Under the pieces are notes generated by a model. It did not search any database. It was not told where the DNA came from and was given only the letters and a program-made list of their open reading frames with translations. The position numbers and the translations under genes were made by a program. Positions 42,469 to 50,337 of a stretch of DNA of 64,000 bases are shown one piece after another; the stretch's first letter is position 1; each line of letters starts with the position of its first letter. Origin of the DNA: Coriobacteriaceae bacterium (GTDB lineage: Bacteria > Actinomycetota > Coriobacteriia > Coriobacteriales > Atopobiaceae); assembly GCA_004557505.1 (NCBI GenBank), contig SFGZ01000003.1:62001-126000 (forward strand), in the 5' to 3' direction.

Positions 42469-42858
42469 ATGACAGCGAAGATAAAGAAGGCTATTGTTAC
42501 CGCTGGCTTGGCGCTTGTTACTGCTGCGGGTTTCGTTGCGCCTGCGTTGGCTGGCGGCGGCTCGTTTAACGCCTGTCTGCCTGCGTGGCAGATGCCTGCG
42601 ACAGTTCGAAACGGCTACCATAATGGCGGCTCTTCGGCCGTGATTCAGGTGTACAAACGTTCTCATTACGGTGGCAATTTCTGGATTGAGCTGCCAGGCC
42701 AGGGACAATGCGCGGACTCCGTTACGGTCAATCCGGGAAAAATAAGCTACCCCGAATATTACAGCGCCTTTAGCGGCTCCGTGACGCTGATGGGGCATCA
42801 GGTGGGATGGGGTCCCAATGCATGCGATCGTGTCTCGGGGTACGTGAACTTCAACTAG
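42469..42858 (+). CDS. Small secreted cysteine-containing protein, candidate bacteriocin-like
   Basis: The 129-residue protein has a clean signal peptide (KIKKAIVTAGLALVTAAGFV, cleavage after APALA near residue 28). The mature part of about 100 residues is rich in Gly, Tyr, Asn and Trp with three cysteines (FNAC, GQC, NAC). Size, export signal and position directly before an ABC export-like module resemble lactococcin-972-type bacteriocin loci, but no sequence motif of that family is visible. GGAAGGATG lies upstream of the ATG and a hairpin follows the stop, which would favour high expression of this gene alone. Confidence 0.68.
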   Translation: MTAKIKKAIVTAGLALVTAAGFVAPALAGGGSFNACLPAWQMPATVRNGYHNGGSSAVIQVYKRSHYGGNFWIELPGQGQCADSVTVNPGKISYPEYYSAFSGSVTLMGHQVGWGPNACDRVSGYVNFN

Positions 42859-42879
42859 CCGTGTATGTCTGATGCCATG

Positions 42880-42905
42880 GGCGGGGGGCGGTCGCGCACC
42901 CCGCC
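42880..42905 (+). terminator. Hairpin between the small secreted protein and the permease genes
   Basis: GGCGGGG (42880-42886) pairs with CCCCGCC (42899-42905), followed by TTT. It could act as a partial terminator giving more of the small protein than of the downstream transporter. Confidence 0.5.
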
Positions 42906-42935
42906 TTTCGGAACGGGCGGCGGACGGAGGGTGAC

Positions 42936-43784
42936 ATGGGCACGGGATCGGGTGTCCTCAGGTTCCAGCTTCGGCGCATGATGGCCGCAAAGGCGTGGCG
43001 CTATGCGATGGTGGTGGGGTTCGTGGTCATGTCGATCTGCTTTGTCCAGGCGTGCCTGGTGTTCTGGGGGCACGACGTGGGCGAGGTCCCCGCGGCGGAC
43101 GTGGGGTGGGTGGGCAACTACGAGTCCATGCAGACGCCCCTCTTCTGCTTTTACCTCTACTTCTTGATGCCGTTTCTCGCGGCGTCGGTCTATGGGGACA
43201 GCTTCTTTATCGACGTGAGGCGCAGGTATGCGGCTTATATCGCCACGCGCTCCTCGCTTCGCCCCTACCTCTTCTCGGGAGCGCTTGCGGCCTTTGTGGG
43301 CGGCTTTCTTGTGGTGGTCGTTCCGCTGCTGGCGTCTCAGCTCCTCGCGTTTGCGGCCTTTCCCGCAACGGCCGGACAAGACGCCTACCAGCTTCTCCTG
43401 AACAGTTCGGCTGCCGAGGCCAATGCGGTCGGTTGGTACAGTCGCACCCTCTTCCTCGGTCCCTTCCTGAATGCCCGCTACCTCCTCAACCTCGCGTTCA
43501 TCCTCTACGACGCCCTCTGGGGAGCCCTCCTTGCCCTTGCGTCGTTCGTCCTCTCGCTCTACGTGCGCACGAGCCGACTGCTCGTCGTGGGGGTGCCCGC
43601 CCTTGTCCTGATCGTCTCCTCGTACCTGCTTCCCCCGGACTTGAACGTGGGGCAGTGCCTGATCTTCTCCCTTGTGGTCCCACGGAACCCCGTCGTGTTC
43701 TTCGCCGCGCCCCTCGTGATGCTTCTGCTGCTTCTGGTGGCGCTGTGGCTTCCCTTTGCCAGGTGCAGGGACGTGCTGCTATGA
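42936..43784 (+). CDS. ABC-2-like membrane protein A
   Basis: The 282-residue protein has about six predicted membrane helices (for example AMVVGFVVMSICFVQACLVF, FLAASVYGDSFF and FSGALAAFVGGFLVVVV) and a short basic loop between the first pair. This layout and the adjacent ATPase suggest an ABC-2-type permease subunit. No conserved motif identifies a substrate. GGAGGG precedes the ATG at 42936. It overlaps the next gene by 4 bp (ATGA), starting a translationally coupled run of five genes. Confidence 0.72.
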   Translation: MGTGSGVLRFQLRRMMAAKAWRYAMVVGFVVMSICFVQACLVFWGHDVGEVPAADVGWVGNYESMQTPLFCFYLYFLMPFLAASVYGDSFFIDVRRRYAAYIATRSSLRPYLFSGALAAFVGGFLVVVVPLLASQLLAFAAFPATAGQDAYQLLLNSSAAEANAVGWYSRTLFLGPFLNARYLLNLAFILYDALWGALLALASFVLSLYVRTSRLLVVGVPALVLIVSSYLLPPDLNVGQCLIFSLVVPRNPVVFFAAPLVMLLLLLVALWLPFARCRDVLL

Positions 43785-44521
43785 GCGTCGCAGCGGGTTG
43801 TCCCCGCCTCTTCGACAGGAGGTTTGCCGTAGGGCTCTTCGTCCTTGCGGGGATCTGCGCTGTGACCGTCCTGCTACGGGGGGCAAGCGTCTCTGTTAGG
43901 GACGACGGTGCGCTCTCTGGCTCCTATGCCCAGCTTGCCAACTATAACCTTGCGGCCTTCGCGTACGTCCCCGTCTTCGCGTTCTGCGTGTCCGGCGCCG
44001 TGGAACCGCTGGACTCGGCCGTGTGGGTGAGCCGCTCAACTCGCATGGAGGCCCTACTTGGTGTCGTGGTCCGGCTGGTGGTCCGCGCGGTGGCGTTTTC
44101 CGCCCTTCTCGCGCTGTGCTGCCTTCTGGGCGCGCGGCTGTTCTCCCCAATGGGGTACGCGGCGGGAGACTACCTGGCGCTCGGGTTGCTCGCAGTCGCG
44201 CTCCAGGCCCTCTTCTTCCTGGTGGTGGGCCTTGTCATCCTTGTCGTTCGACTGATCACCAACACCGCCGCGTACGCAGCACTTGCTGCCTTTGGCTATG
44301 GCGCGCTTGACTACCTTCTGGGTATGACGCCAGCCCTCTACAACTCTGCCCTTTGGACGGGGTGGCTCCTTGCGACGGTTATGCCGGAGGACGGGCTTGT
44401 GGCGGAGGGGCTGGGGGCACTCCGCCTTGCGGCAGGCTGCGTGACGCTTGGCCTGCTTGCCGCCCATCTTGTGCGCAAGAGGGATTATCTGCCGAAGGAG
44501 GGGAAACCACGTGAGCTGTAA
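43781..44521 (+). CDS. ABC-2-like membrane protein B
   Basis: The 246-residue protein is mostly hydrophobic, with about six helices (AVGLFVLAGICAVTVLL, LVVRAVAFSALLALCCLLGA, ALQALFFLVVGLVILVV). It is encoded between two similar membrane proteins, with overlaps at both ends (ATGA with the gene before, 11 bp with the gene after). The most likely role is a second permease subunit. The real start is the ATG at 43781; the frame is open upstream but there it is a shadow of protein A. Confidence 0.72.
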   Translation: MSVAAGCPRLFDRRFAVGLFVLAGICAVTVLLRGASVSVRDDGALSGSYAQLANYNLAAFAYVPVFAFCVSGAVEPLDSAVWVSRSTRMEALLGVVVRLVVRAVAFSALLALCCLLGARLFSPMGYAAGDYLALGLLAVALQALFFLVVGLVILVVRLITNTAAYAALAAFGYGALDYLLGMTPALYNSALWTGWLLATVMPEDGLVAEGLGALRLAAGCVTLGLLAAHLVRKRDYLPKEGKPREL

Positions 44522-45314
44522 GAGACACGGCGTCCGCGTGGCCCGCCTGCGCCCGATGCCGGGCCTTCCCGCACGGGTGGTGGCGTGCGTGATGGTGAGC
44601 CTGCTCGCGACACTGTGCATGAGCATGAACAACCCAGATCAAGCCCTCTATGCGTTCCTGGGCGGCGATCTCCTCGTCCCCAGCCAGTATGGGGGCCGAC
44701 CGTCCATCGTGGCGCTGCTTGCGTGGTTCTCTCCGTTGGCGGCCTTCTGCTTTCTCTTCTCAGATCTCGTGCCGAGCGGGCTCGAGAGGGACGCCTCGGC
44801 CGTGATTCCCCGCGTGGCGTCCCGTACGGCGTGGATGCTGGGCAGGCTGGCGCAGCTCGCGCTCTACTCGGCCTCGTTTGCCCTTCTTGGCCGGCTTGCA
44901 AGCGCCTTCGGGCTGCTTGCGCTTGGCTGCGGCGTAGACCCGTCCGAGCTGTTTGGGGTTGCGCTGGGTGATGCCGTGCTGGGGTTTGCGCTCGCGCTGC
45001 TTCTCGTGCTCGCCACGAACTGCCTAGCGCTTAGGGTCGACGCCGTGGTCGCCTTTTCGGTCGTGTTCGCGGTACACGTCGCGACCCTGGTCGGGGTCAG
45101 GTACATGCCCTATGGGGTGTCGAGGGCAGTCGCGCCCTGGCTTCCGTCGACGCAGGGGATCCTTGCCTGGCACGATTGCTCCGGCTGGACGACGGGGCTT
45201 GCGAATGGCGTGCCGGGCTTCAGCATTGCCGTCTCTCTGGCGTACCTGCTCGTGGGAGCTGTGATCGTCGCGTGGCTGGCCATTCGCCTCGTGCGCTCCT
45301 GCGATGTCCTCTGA
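44511..45314 (+). CDS. ABC-2-like membrane protein C
   Basis: The 267-residue membrane protein starts at a GTG at 44511 with GAAGGAGGGG upstream and overlaps protein B by 11 bp. It has about six hydrophobic segments (VVACVMVSLLATLCMSM, ALLAWFSPLAAFCFLF, AVLGFALALLLVLATN) and ends just before the ATPase gene. It is probably the third membrane component of the same transporter, an unusual number since one or two permeases are typical for this type. Confidence 0.7.
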   Translation: MSCKRHGVRVARLRPMPGLPARVVACVMVSLLATLCMSMNNPDQALYAFLGGDLLVPSQYGGRPSIVALLAWFSPLAAFCFLFSDLVPSGLERDASAVIPRVASRTAWMLGRLAQLALYSASFALLGRLASAFGLLALGCGVDPSELFGVALGDAVLGFALALLLVLATNCLALRVDAVVAFSVVFAVHVATLVGVRYMPYGVSRAVAPWLPSTQGILAWHDCSGWTTGLANGVPGFSIAVSLAYLLVGAVIVAWLAIRLVRSCDVL

Positions 45315-45326
45315 TTGGAGGTCCTC

Positions 45327-45977
45327 ATGCCCGATTCGATTGTGGTGAGCCATGCGACCAAGGTGATTCGCGGGCGCGTCGTGCTCGACGACGTGACGTT
45401 CTCGCTGCCGCGCGGGGGCATCTATGGGTTCAGCGGCATCAACGGTTCGGGAAAGACGATGCTCTTCAGGGCCATATCGGGTCTTATCCACCTTACCTCG
45501 GGAGAGGTGAATGTTTTTGGGCAGAGGGTGGGGGTCGACGTCGACTTTCCCCAAGGCCTCGGGCTTGTCCTCGAATCTGCGGGCTTCTTGGACGAGGGAA
45601 CCGGACTCAGGAACCTCATGATGCTGGCTTCCATCAGGGGCGTGGTAGGGGAGCGCGAGGCGCGCGAGGCGCTTGGGCGCGTGGGGCTCGATGCCGATGA
45701 CGGGCGGCCGTTCTCGGCGTACAGCATGGGGATGCGCCAGCGCCTCGACATTGCCCAGGCCATCATGGAGGCACCGGAGCTGCTCATCCTGGACGAGCCC
45801 ACCAACGCGCTTGACGTGGGGGGAATAGAAATCGTGTCGCGCATCGTCCGCGAGGAGCACGAGCGCGGATGTACGGTGCTTGTGGCCTGCCACAACGAGC
45901 CCGCGCTCGAAGCGCTGTTCGAACGCGAATGGCACATGTCCGACGGGCGCATTGCGGGGGAGGTCGATAGGCGATGA
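45327..45977 (+). CDS. ABC transporter ATP-binding protein
   Basis: The 216-residue ATPase has Walker A GINGSGKTML, a degenerate signature (SAYSMGMRQRLDIAQ) and Walker B LLILDEPTNAL followed by a His switch in VACHNEPAL. It is a short, single-domain exporter-type ATPase like those of bacteriocin immunity or lantibiotic export systems. The ATG at 45327 lies behind GGAGG; the in-frame TTG at 45315 overlaps that site. It is flanked by protein C and an anchored protein that overlaps it by 4 bp. Confidence 0.9.
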   Translation: MPDSIVVSHATKVIRGRVVLDDVTFSLPRGGIYGFSGINGSGKTMLFRAISGLIHLTSGEVNVFGQRVGVDVDFPQGLGLVLESAGFLDEGTGLRNLMMLASIRGVVGEREAREALGRVGLDADDGRPFSAYSMGMRQRLDIAQAIMEAPELLILDEPTNALDVGGIEIVSRIVREEHERGCTVLVACHNEPALEALFEREWHMSDGRIAGEVDRR

Positions 45978-46834
45978 GGCATCACGGGGTCCGGCTGCCA
46001 ATGCTAGGCGTGCGGATGACGCTGGCAATCTGTGGATGCCTTGTGGTCGCATGCGTGTGCGTCGGCCTGGCCATGAGGGCGAGCCTTACGAGCTACGCCA
46101 ACGACGAGGAGGCCGTGGCGGCGCTGCCCTTCGTTGTGAGCTCCCGGGCGTCGGAGGAGAAGCTTCGGCTGCGTACGCCGGAGGAGATCGCGTCTGCGGT
46201 CGCCGAGGCCGGGCTGGATGAGGAGGCCCTCGCCGAGGGCGATGCGGGTCTGTTCCTGGGCATGGCGTCGAAGGAGGCGCTTGGGGAGGCCCCCGCTGTG
46301 CTTACGGCCACCTTTAGTGGGAGAAGGAGCTACGTCTACCAGGCATTCCAGTGCCACGTCGAGGTGACCTCCGTCCTAAGGGGCGAGGGTGTCTCTGTGG
46401 GGGACGACCTCGTTGTCTACGATGCGTACGAGATCAAGGAGCCGCTCAACGGCACGGGCACGGGGCAGTTCAGCGACGCCCGTGAGGTGTGGAGCGCGTC
46501 ATCTGGTCCTGGCCAGTTTGGCCTCACGCCCATGCGCGAAGGGCAGGAGTACCTCCTCTTCCTAGAGCCGAAGGCGTACCCACGCGAGAAGGACTCCAGC
46601 GCCTACATGCAGACCTACTGCCTCATCACGCATCCCTATGCGCGCATATCTCTGGACATCGCCGAGCACCCAGAGCGCGTGGGAGTCTTTGCCCTTCCGT
46701 CGGACGGCCAGTGGCAGCGCATCCCCTTTGCCGAGGCGTGCCAGTACGACATCGCCGTGACCGATGAGGCTGCAAAGGAGGCTTACCTGGAGAGTTGCGA
46801 GAGTCTGCTCGCCGATGCGCTGAGAGGCGGTTAG
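45974..46834 (+). CDS. Membrane-anchored extracytoplasmic protein, unknown
   Basis: The 286-residue protein has one N-terminal membrane segment (LAICGCLVVACVCVGLAM, residues 17-34) and a long polar remainder with beta-rich stretches (SYVYQAFQCHVEVTSVLRG, EGQEYLLFLEP), so it is probably outside the membrane. I do not recognise a family. It is the last gene of the transporter run (ATGA overlap) and could be an accessory protein for export or immunity. The last 30 residues have two cysteines. Confidence 0.68.
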   Translation: MRHHGVRLPMLGVRMTLAICGCLVVACVCVGLAMRASLTSYANDEEAVAALPFVVSSRASEEKLRLRTPEEIASAVAEAGLDEEALAEGDAGLFLGMASKEALGEAPAVLTATFSGRRSYVYQAFQCHVEVTSVLRGEGVSVGDDLVVYDAYEIKEPLNGTGTGQFSDAREVWSASSGPGQFGLTPMREGQEYLLFLEPKAYPREKDSSAYMQTYCLITHPYARISLDIAEHPERVGVFALPSDGQWQRIPFAEACQYDIAVTDEAAKEAYLESCESLLADALRGG

Positions 46835-46920
46835 AGGCCATACTCGCCGCGCGGGGCGCTGCGGTACAATGAAGTGCCATTGCCGCCGCGACCGGGCGTG
46901 TCCCGGAAGGGAGAAGACCC

Positions 46921-47916
46921 GTGCAGATCAGTCTTTCCGGACGCAACTTCCTCAAGCTGCTCGACTTCACTCCTGACGAGATCCGCTATCTCCTCGACCT
47001 CGCCGCCGACCTCAAGGCGAAGAAGCGCGCGCATGAGCCGCACCGCTACCTTGAGGGCAAGAACATCGTCCTGCTCTTCGAGAAGACCTCAACGCGCACG
47101 CGCTGTAGCTTTGAGGTTGCTGGCCGCGACCTGGGCATGGGCGTGACCTACCTCGACCCAGGTTCCAGCCAGATGGGCAAGAAGGAGTCCATCGAGGACA
47201 CGGCGCGGGTGCTGGGCCGCATGTTCGACGGCATCGAGTACCGCGGCTACGCGCAGTCCATCGTCGAGACGCTGGCCGACCATGCGGGCGTGCCCGTGTG
47301 GAACGGTCTCACCACCGAGTTCCATCCCACGCAGATGCTTGCCGACATCCTCACCATGCGCGAGGAGTTCGGCAACAACCTCTCGGGCCGCAAGCTCACC
47401 TTCATGGGTGACGCGGGCAACAATGTGGGTAACTCCCTCATGGTCGTGTGCGCCAAGCTCGGCATCGACTTTTGTGCCTGCGGCCCCGCCGAGCAGATGC
47501 CGTCGCCCGAGCTGGTGGGGGAGTGCCGCGCGATTGCCGCCGAGACCGGCTCCACGATCACCCTCACCGAGGACGTGGACGAGGGCGTGCGCAACGCCTC
47601 TGTCATCTACACCGACATCTGGGTCTCGATGGGCGAGCCCGACAGCCTCTGGGCCGAGCGCATCAGGCTCCTCAAGCCCTATCAGGTCACGGCCGAGGTC
47701 ATGGGCAAGGCCGCTCCCGACGCCATCTTCATGCACTGCCTCCCCAGCTTCCACGACCGTCACACCACCATTGGCGAGGACATCTACGAGAAGTTCGGCC
47801 TTGCCGAGATGGAGGTTACCAACGAGGTCTTCGAGGGGCCGCGCTCGCGCGTCTTCGACGAGGCCGAGAACCGCATGCATACGATCAAGGCCGTGATGTA
47901 CGCGACGCTCAAGTAG
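46921..47916 (+). CDS. argF: Ornithine carbamoyltransferase
   Basis: The 331-residue enzyme has the carbamoyl phosphate motif FEKTSTRTRCSFE (residues 54-66), HPTQMLAD, the MGDAGNNVGNSL Rossmann turn, DIWVSMGEP and the HCLPSFHD cysteine loop. It interconverts ornithine plus carbamoyl phosphate and citrulline plus phosphate. Beside an arcA it likely works catabolically (arcB role), although arcA is 7 kb away and no carbamate kinase is in this window. It starts at a GTG behind GGAAGGGAGAAG. Confidence 0.95.
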   Translation: MQISLSGRNFLKLLDFTPDEIRYLLDLAADLKAKKRAHEPHRYLEGKNIVLLFEKTSTRTRCSFEVAGRDLGMGVTYLDPGSSQMGKKESIEDTARVLGRMFDGIEYRGYAQSIVETLADHAGVPVWNGLTTEFHPTQMLADILTMREEFGNNLSGRKLTFMGDAGNNVGNSLMVVCAKLGIDFCACGPAEQMPSPELVGECRAIAAETGSTITLTEDVDEGVRNASVIYTDIWVSMGEPDSLWAERIRLLKPYQVTAEVMGKAAPDAIFMHCLPSFHDRHTTIGEDIYEKFGLAEMEVTNEVFEGPRSRVFDEAENRMHTIKAVMYATLK

Positions 47917-47942
47917 GCGGACGTAATTCTGGGGGTGGGGGC

Positions 47943-48000
47943 TGGGCTTTCTCTCGGAGGGCGAAGGACATCAAGGACACGCCCTCCGAGAGAAAGCCCA
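47943..48000 (+). terminator. Large hairpin after argF
   Basis: Two perfect 21-bp arms (47943-47963 and 47980-48000, beginning TGGGCTTTCTCTCGG) flank a 16-base loop, starting 27 bp after the stop codon. This is one of the longest stems in the window. No U-tract follows, so processing or protection of the mRNA end is also possible. Confidence 0.65.
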
Positions 48001-48196
48001 CCCCTCGCTTCCGGCTTTGGGTGGCCTGCTTGAGCATCGCGGCATGCAGCGGGCCGTATACCTTGTCTTTCTGGGAGGTTGACCAGGCGACGCTTGTCCT
48101 GGCGGCGGCGTCGCTTGTCCCCTGCACCGCGCACGCCCGACCGCTGTTGCACTAAACTCGTCAAAAGGTGCAGAGCCATAAGGGGCTGAGGCAACC

Positions 48197-49063
48197 ATGC
48201 AGTCAGGACAGGAACCGGTCGTACGCGTTCGCAGCCTGCGGAAATGCTTCGACCACTTTGCGCTCGACATACCATCTCTCGAGATAGGGCAGGGGGAGGT
48301 GGTGGGACTCATCGGCGAGAACGGCGCCGGTAAGAGCACCCTCATAAAGCTGCTGCTGGGCGTCATTCCCAGCGATGGTGGGGAGATTGGTGTTTTTGGG
48401 CAGCAGTCCCTCACGCCAGCCCTGCGCGAGCGCATTGGCGTCGCATTCGACCAGTGCTGGTTCTCTGCCGTCCTCAATCTGCGTGACATCGAGGCAATCA
48501 TGCGTGGCCTCTATCCGCGCACGTGGGACCAGGGAATGTTCTGCGAGCTGGCCGAGAAGCTCGGGCTGCCGGAAAGGCAGAGGATTGCGGAGTACTCTTC
48601 AGGAATGAAGGCAAAGCTCGGCATTCTGAGTTCCATCTGCCATGCGCCGGACCTGCTCGTCCTGGACGAACCCACCAACAGCCTTGACCCGGTGATGCGG
48701 CACGACGTAAACCGGATGATCCAGGACTTTGGCGAGGCAGGCGGCAAGACGGTGCTGTTCTCCTCGCATATTGTCAACGAGCTGGAGGATTTCGTGGACC
48801 GCATCCTTCTGATGAAGGGCGGCACCATCGTCTTGGACAGCAGGATGGATGCCCTGCAGACGGACTACTGCGTGGGCTCAATGTCGCTGGCAGAGGCACC
48901 CTTTGGTGCGCCGGACAACGCCGTTGCCGTGCTGCGCGAGGGCGGAAACATCAGCTTCCTCCTGCATGGCGCGCCACAGGGTCCTTGGGAGGCGTTGCGG
49001 GTAGAGCCGGGCGTCAGGCTGGATGGGCTGATGTACTTTTTCGAGAGGGGTGAGAGGGCATGA
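48197..49063 (+). CDS. ABC transporter ATP-binding protein
   Basis: The 288-residue ATPase has GENGAGKSTLIK, a weak signature (AEYSSGMKAKLGI) and LLVLDEPTNSLDP, then a C-terminal extension of about 80 residues. It resembles YtrB/BcrA-type exporters that remove peptides or serve as immunity systems. The ATG at 48197 follows GGGGCTGAGG. It overlaps the permease gene by 4 bp (ATGA). Together with the next two genes it forms a small operon independent of argF, since a big hairpin separates them. Confidence 0.9.
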   Translation: MQSGQEPVVRVRSLRKCFDHFALDIPSLEIGQGEVVGLIGENGAGKSTLIKLLLGVIPSDGGEIGVFGQQSLTPALRERIGVAFDQCWFSAVLNLRDIEAIMRGLYPRTWDQGMFCELAEKLGLPERQRIAEYSSGMKAKLGILSSICHAPDLLVLDEPTNSLDPVMRHDVNRMIQDFGEAGGKTVLFSSHIVNELEDFVDRILLMKGGTIVLDSRMDALQTDYCVGSMSLAEAPFGAPDNAVAVLREGGNISFLLHGAPQGPWEALRVEPGVRLDGLMYFFERGERA

Positions 49064-49710
49064 GAGGTCTCATGCTCAGGGACGCGCTGGTCCTGCTGAG
49101 AAGGGTGTCCCTCGCCAGGATCGCCGTGCTTCTCGTGGGTGGCATCCTGTTTATGCTCTTCATGCGGATTGCTGCCGCAACGCTCCTTAGCGTCATACTC
49201 CCCCTGGTCGCCGGCGGGCTGATGAGCATGCTCGCCGCAGAGGACGACAAGACCAATTGGCTAAAGTTCGTGCGAGCGAGTCCTGCGCGCGTGTGGGACG
49301 TTGTGGTGGCGAGATACCTTGTGTGCGGGATCATCCTGCTGGCCACCTGCGTGTACACCACGCTGCTCAACGTGGCGTGCTTCCTGTTGTTCCGCGAGCA
49401 GCCGCTCGCTGTCTATCTGGGCGTCTCTGCCGTCGGTGCGCTCGTCGCCTATGGCAATTCCCTCCTGGTGGTGCCGTCCTGCTTCAGCGGGGGCGCGGCT
49501 GGAGCAAACCTTGCGAGCATGGCATTCCTTTTTGCGGCGGGCGCGTTTGCGTGGGTGGTGAGGAACGTGGACCTCACGGGGGTGCTGGCGTTTCTGGCGA
49601 GTGTCCCCGTGTATGCCTACGTGCTGGTCGGAGTGGTTGCTGCGCTTTTGGCCACGGTGCTTTCCGTGTGCATGTCCATGCGCATATGCAGGAAAAAGAC
49701 CATCTACTAA
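49060..49710 (+). CDS. ABC-2 transporter permease
   Basis: The 216-residue protein has six predicted helices (IAVLLVGGILFMLFMRI, LVCGIILLATCVYTTLL, AFLASVPVYAYVLVGVVAAL). It starts with an ATGA overlap on the ATPase gene. It is probably the membrane half of this transporter. The small size and the C-terminal CMSMRICRKK tail are typical of ABC-2 permeases of bacteriocin/antibiotic resistance operons. The substrate is unknown. Confidence 0.82.
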   Translation: MRGLMLRDALVLLRRVSLARIAVLLVGGILFMLFMRIAAATLLSVILPLVAGGLMSMLAAEDDKTNWLKFVRASPARVWDVVVARYLVCGIILLATCVYTTLLNVACFLLFREQPLAVYLGVSAVGALVAYGNSLLVVPSCFSGGAAGANLASMAFLFAAGAFAWVVRNVDLTGVLAFLASVPVYAYVLVGVVAALLATVLSVCMSMRICRKKTIY

Positions 49711-49729
49711 AGCGGTGAGGGGAGAGCAC

Positions 49730-49918
49730 ATGAACGTGGGTTCTGAAAGGGGCAAGGGATACGGGTTCAGGATTGCGAGCGTTGTGCTTGGGCTCCTCGC
49801 GGTCGTGGTGCTGGGAGGCCTTTGGTTTGCCAACGAGACTGAGCTCCTGTTTGTTCCCCTGCTAATTGCGACGGCGGGGGTGTTCTGCCTGGGGAAGTTC
49901 CGACGGATCAATGGGTAA
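49730..49918 (+). CDS. Small two-helix membrane protein
   Basis: The 62-residue product begins with a polar, basic stretch (MNVGSERGKGYG), followed by two membrane helices (IASVVLGLLAVVVLGGLWF and LLFVPLLIATAGVFCL) and ends GKFRRING. GGTGAGGGGAGAG lies just upstream of the ATG at 49730, 19 bp after the permease gene. A role as an immunity or accessory subunit of the transporter is likely from position; there is no family match. Confidence 0.65.
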   Translation: MNVGSERGKGYGFRIASVVLGLLAVVVLGGLWFANETELLFVPLLIATAGVFCLGKFRRING

Positions 49919-49928
49919 GCGTGGCGCT

Positions 49929-50212
49929 GCTCTCCGAATCTACTGAAAAATGCGTCTGAAGCCATACAGAAGATTCCGAACATCAACGCGCGTTGGATTG
50001 CGATAGGCCTCAATGTGGGAACCATGTTTTGGAGCATAAGGATCCGGAACAGCGCGGCCATCCAGGATAGTACGATGCTTGCTGAATCGAATAGGATAGG
50101 ACACGGATACGGCCTTGGAAACGTTCGGCGCGCGGTGGAGGACCATGGCGGAGAATTTGCATATAAGCTGACAGATGGCGTGTTTTCTGTCGAAGTGAAT
50201 CTACCATTGTAG
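49929..50212 (+). pseudogene. Fragment of a sensor histidine kinase (GHKL ATPase part)
   Basis: In one frame the segment reads NLLKNASEAIQKIP (the N-box), ARWIAIGLNVGTMFWSIRIRN, GHGYGLGNVRRAVEDHGGEF (the G-box and following helix) and ends VEVNLPL. The sensor, membrane and phospho-acceptor regions are absent, and a stop lies in frame just upstream. It is the C-terminal third of an AgrC/GHKL-type kinase, left after a deletion. Its lower GC differs from neighbouring genes. No response regulator is nearby. Confidence 0.72.
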
Positions 50213-50235
50213 ACGTCTGAGAGAGGGGGAAGGAT

Positions 50236-50286
50236 ATGGTGCAGTGCGATTGGTTCCAGTGGCTGTACAGGTTCCTTTTTGGTTGA
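50236..50286 (+). CDS. Possible 16-residue peptide gene
   Basis: An ATG with an excellent site (GAGGGGGAAGGAT, ending 1-2 bases before it) opens a 16-codon frame, MVQCDWFQWLYRFLFG, then TGA. The product has six aromatic residues and one cysteine. It lies 24 bp after the end of a histidine-kinase fragment of the kind that senses peptides. Alternatively the ribosome binding site is chance, or the frame is a leader for the SprT-like gene at 50338. There is no homology evidence. Confidence 0.35.
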   Translation: MVQCDWFQWLYRFLFG

Positions 50287-50337
50287 TGTTGCGTCTAGGG
50301 CCCTCGTCAAGCTGTCTTCTGCGGAGGGGTGCGTAGC

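Noticed and set aside
42469..42858. Lactococcin 972 assignment for the small secreted protein
   Set aside because: Size and context fit, but none of the family's typical sequence could be seen, and the transporter has a different gene layout. The product is left unnamed.
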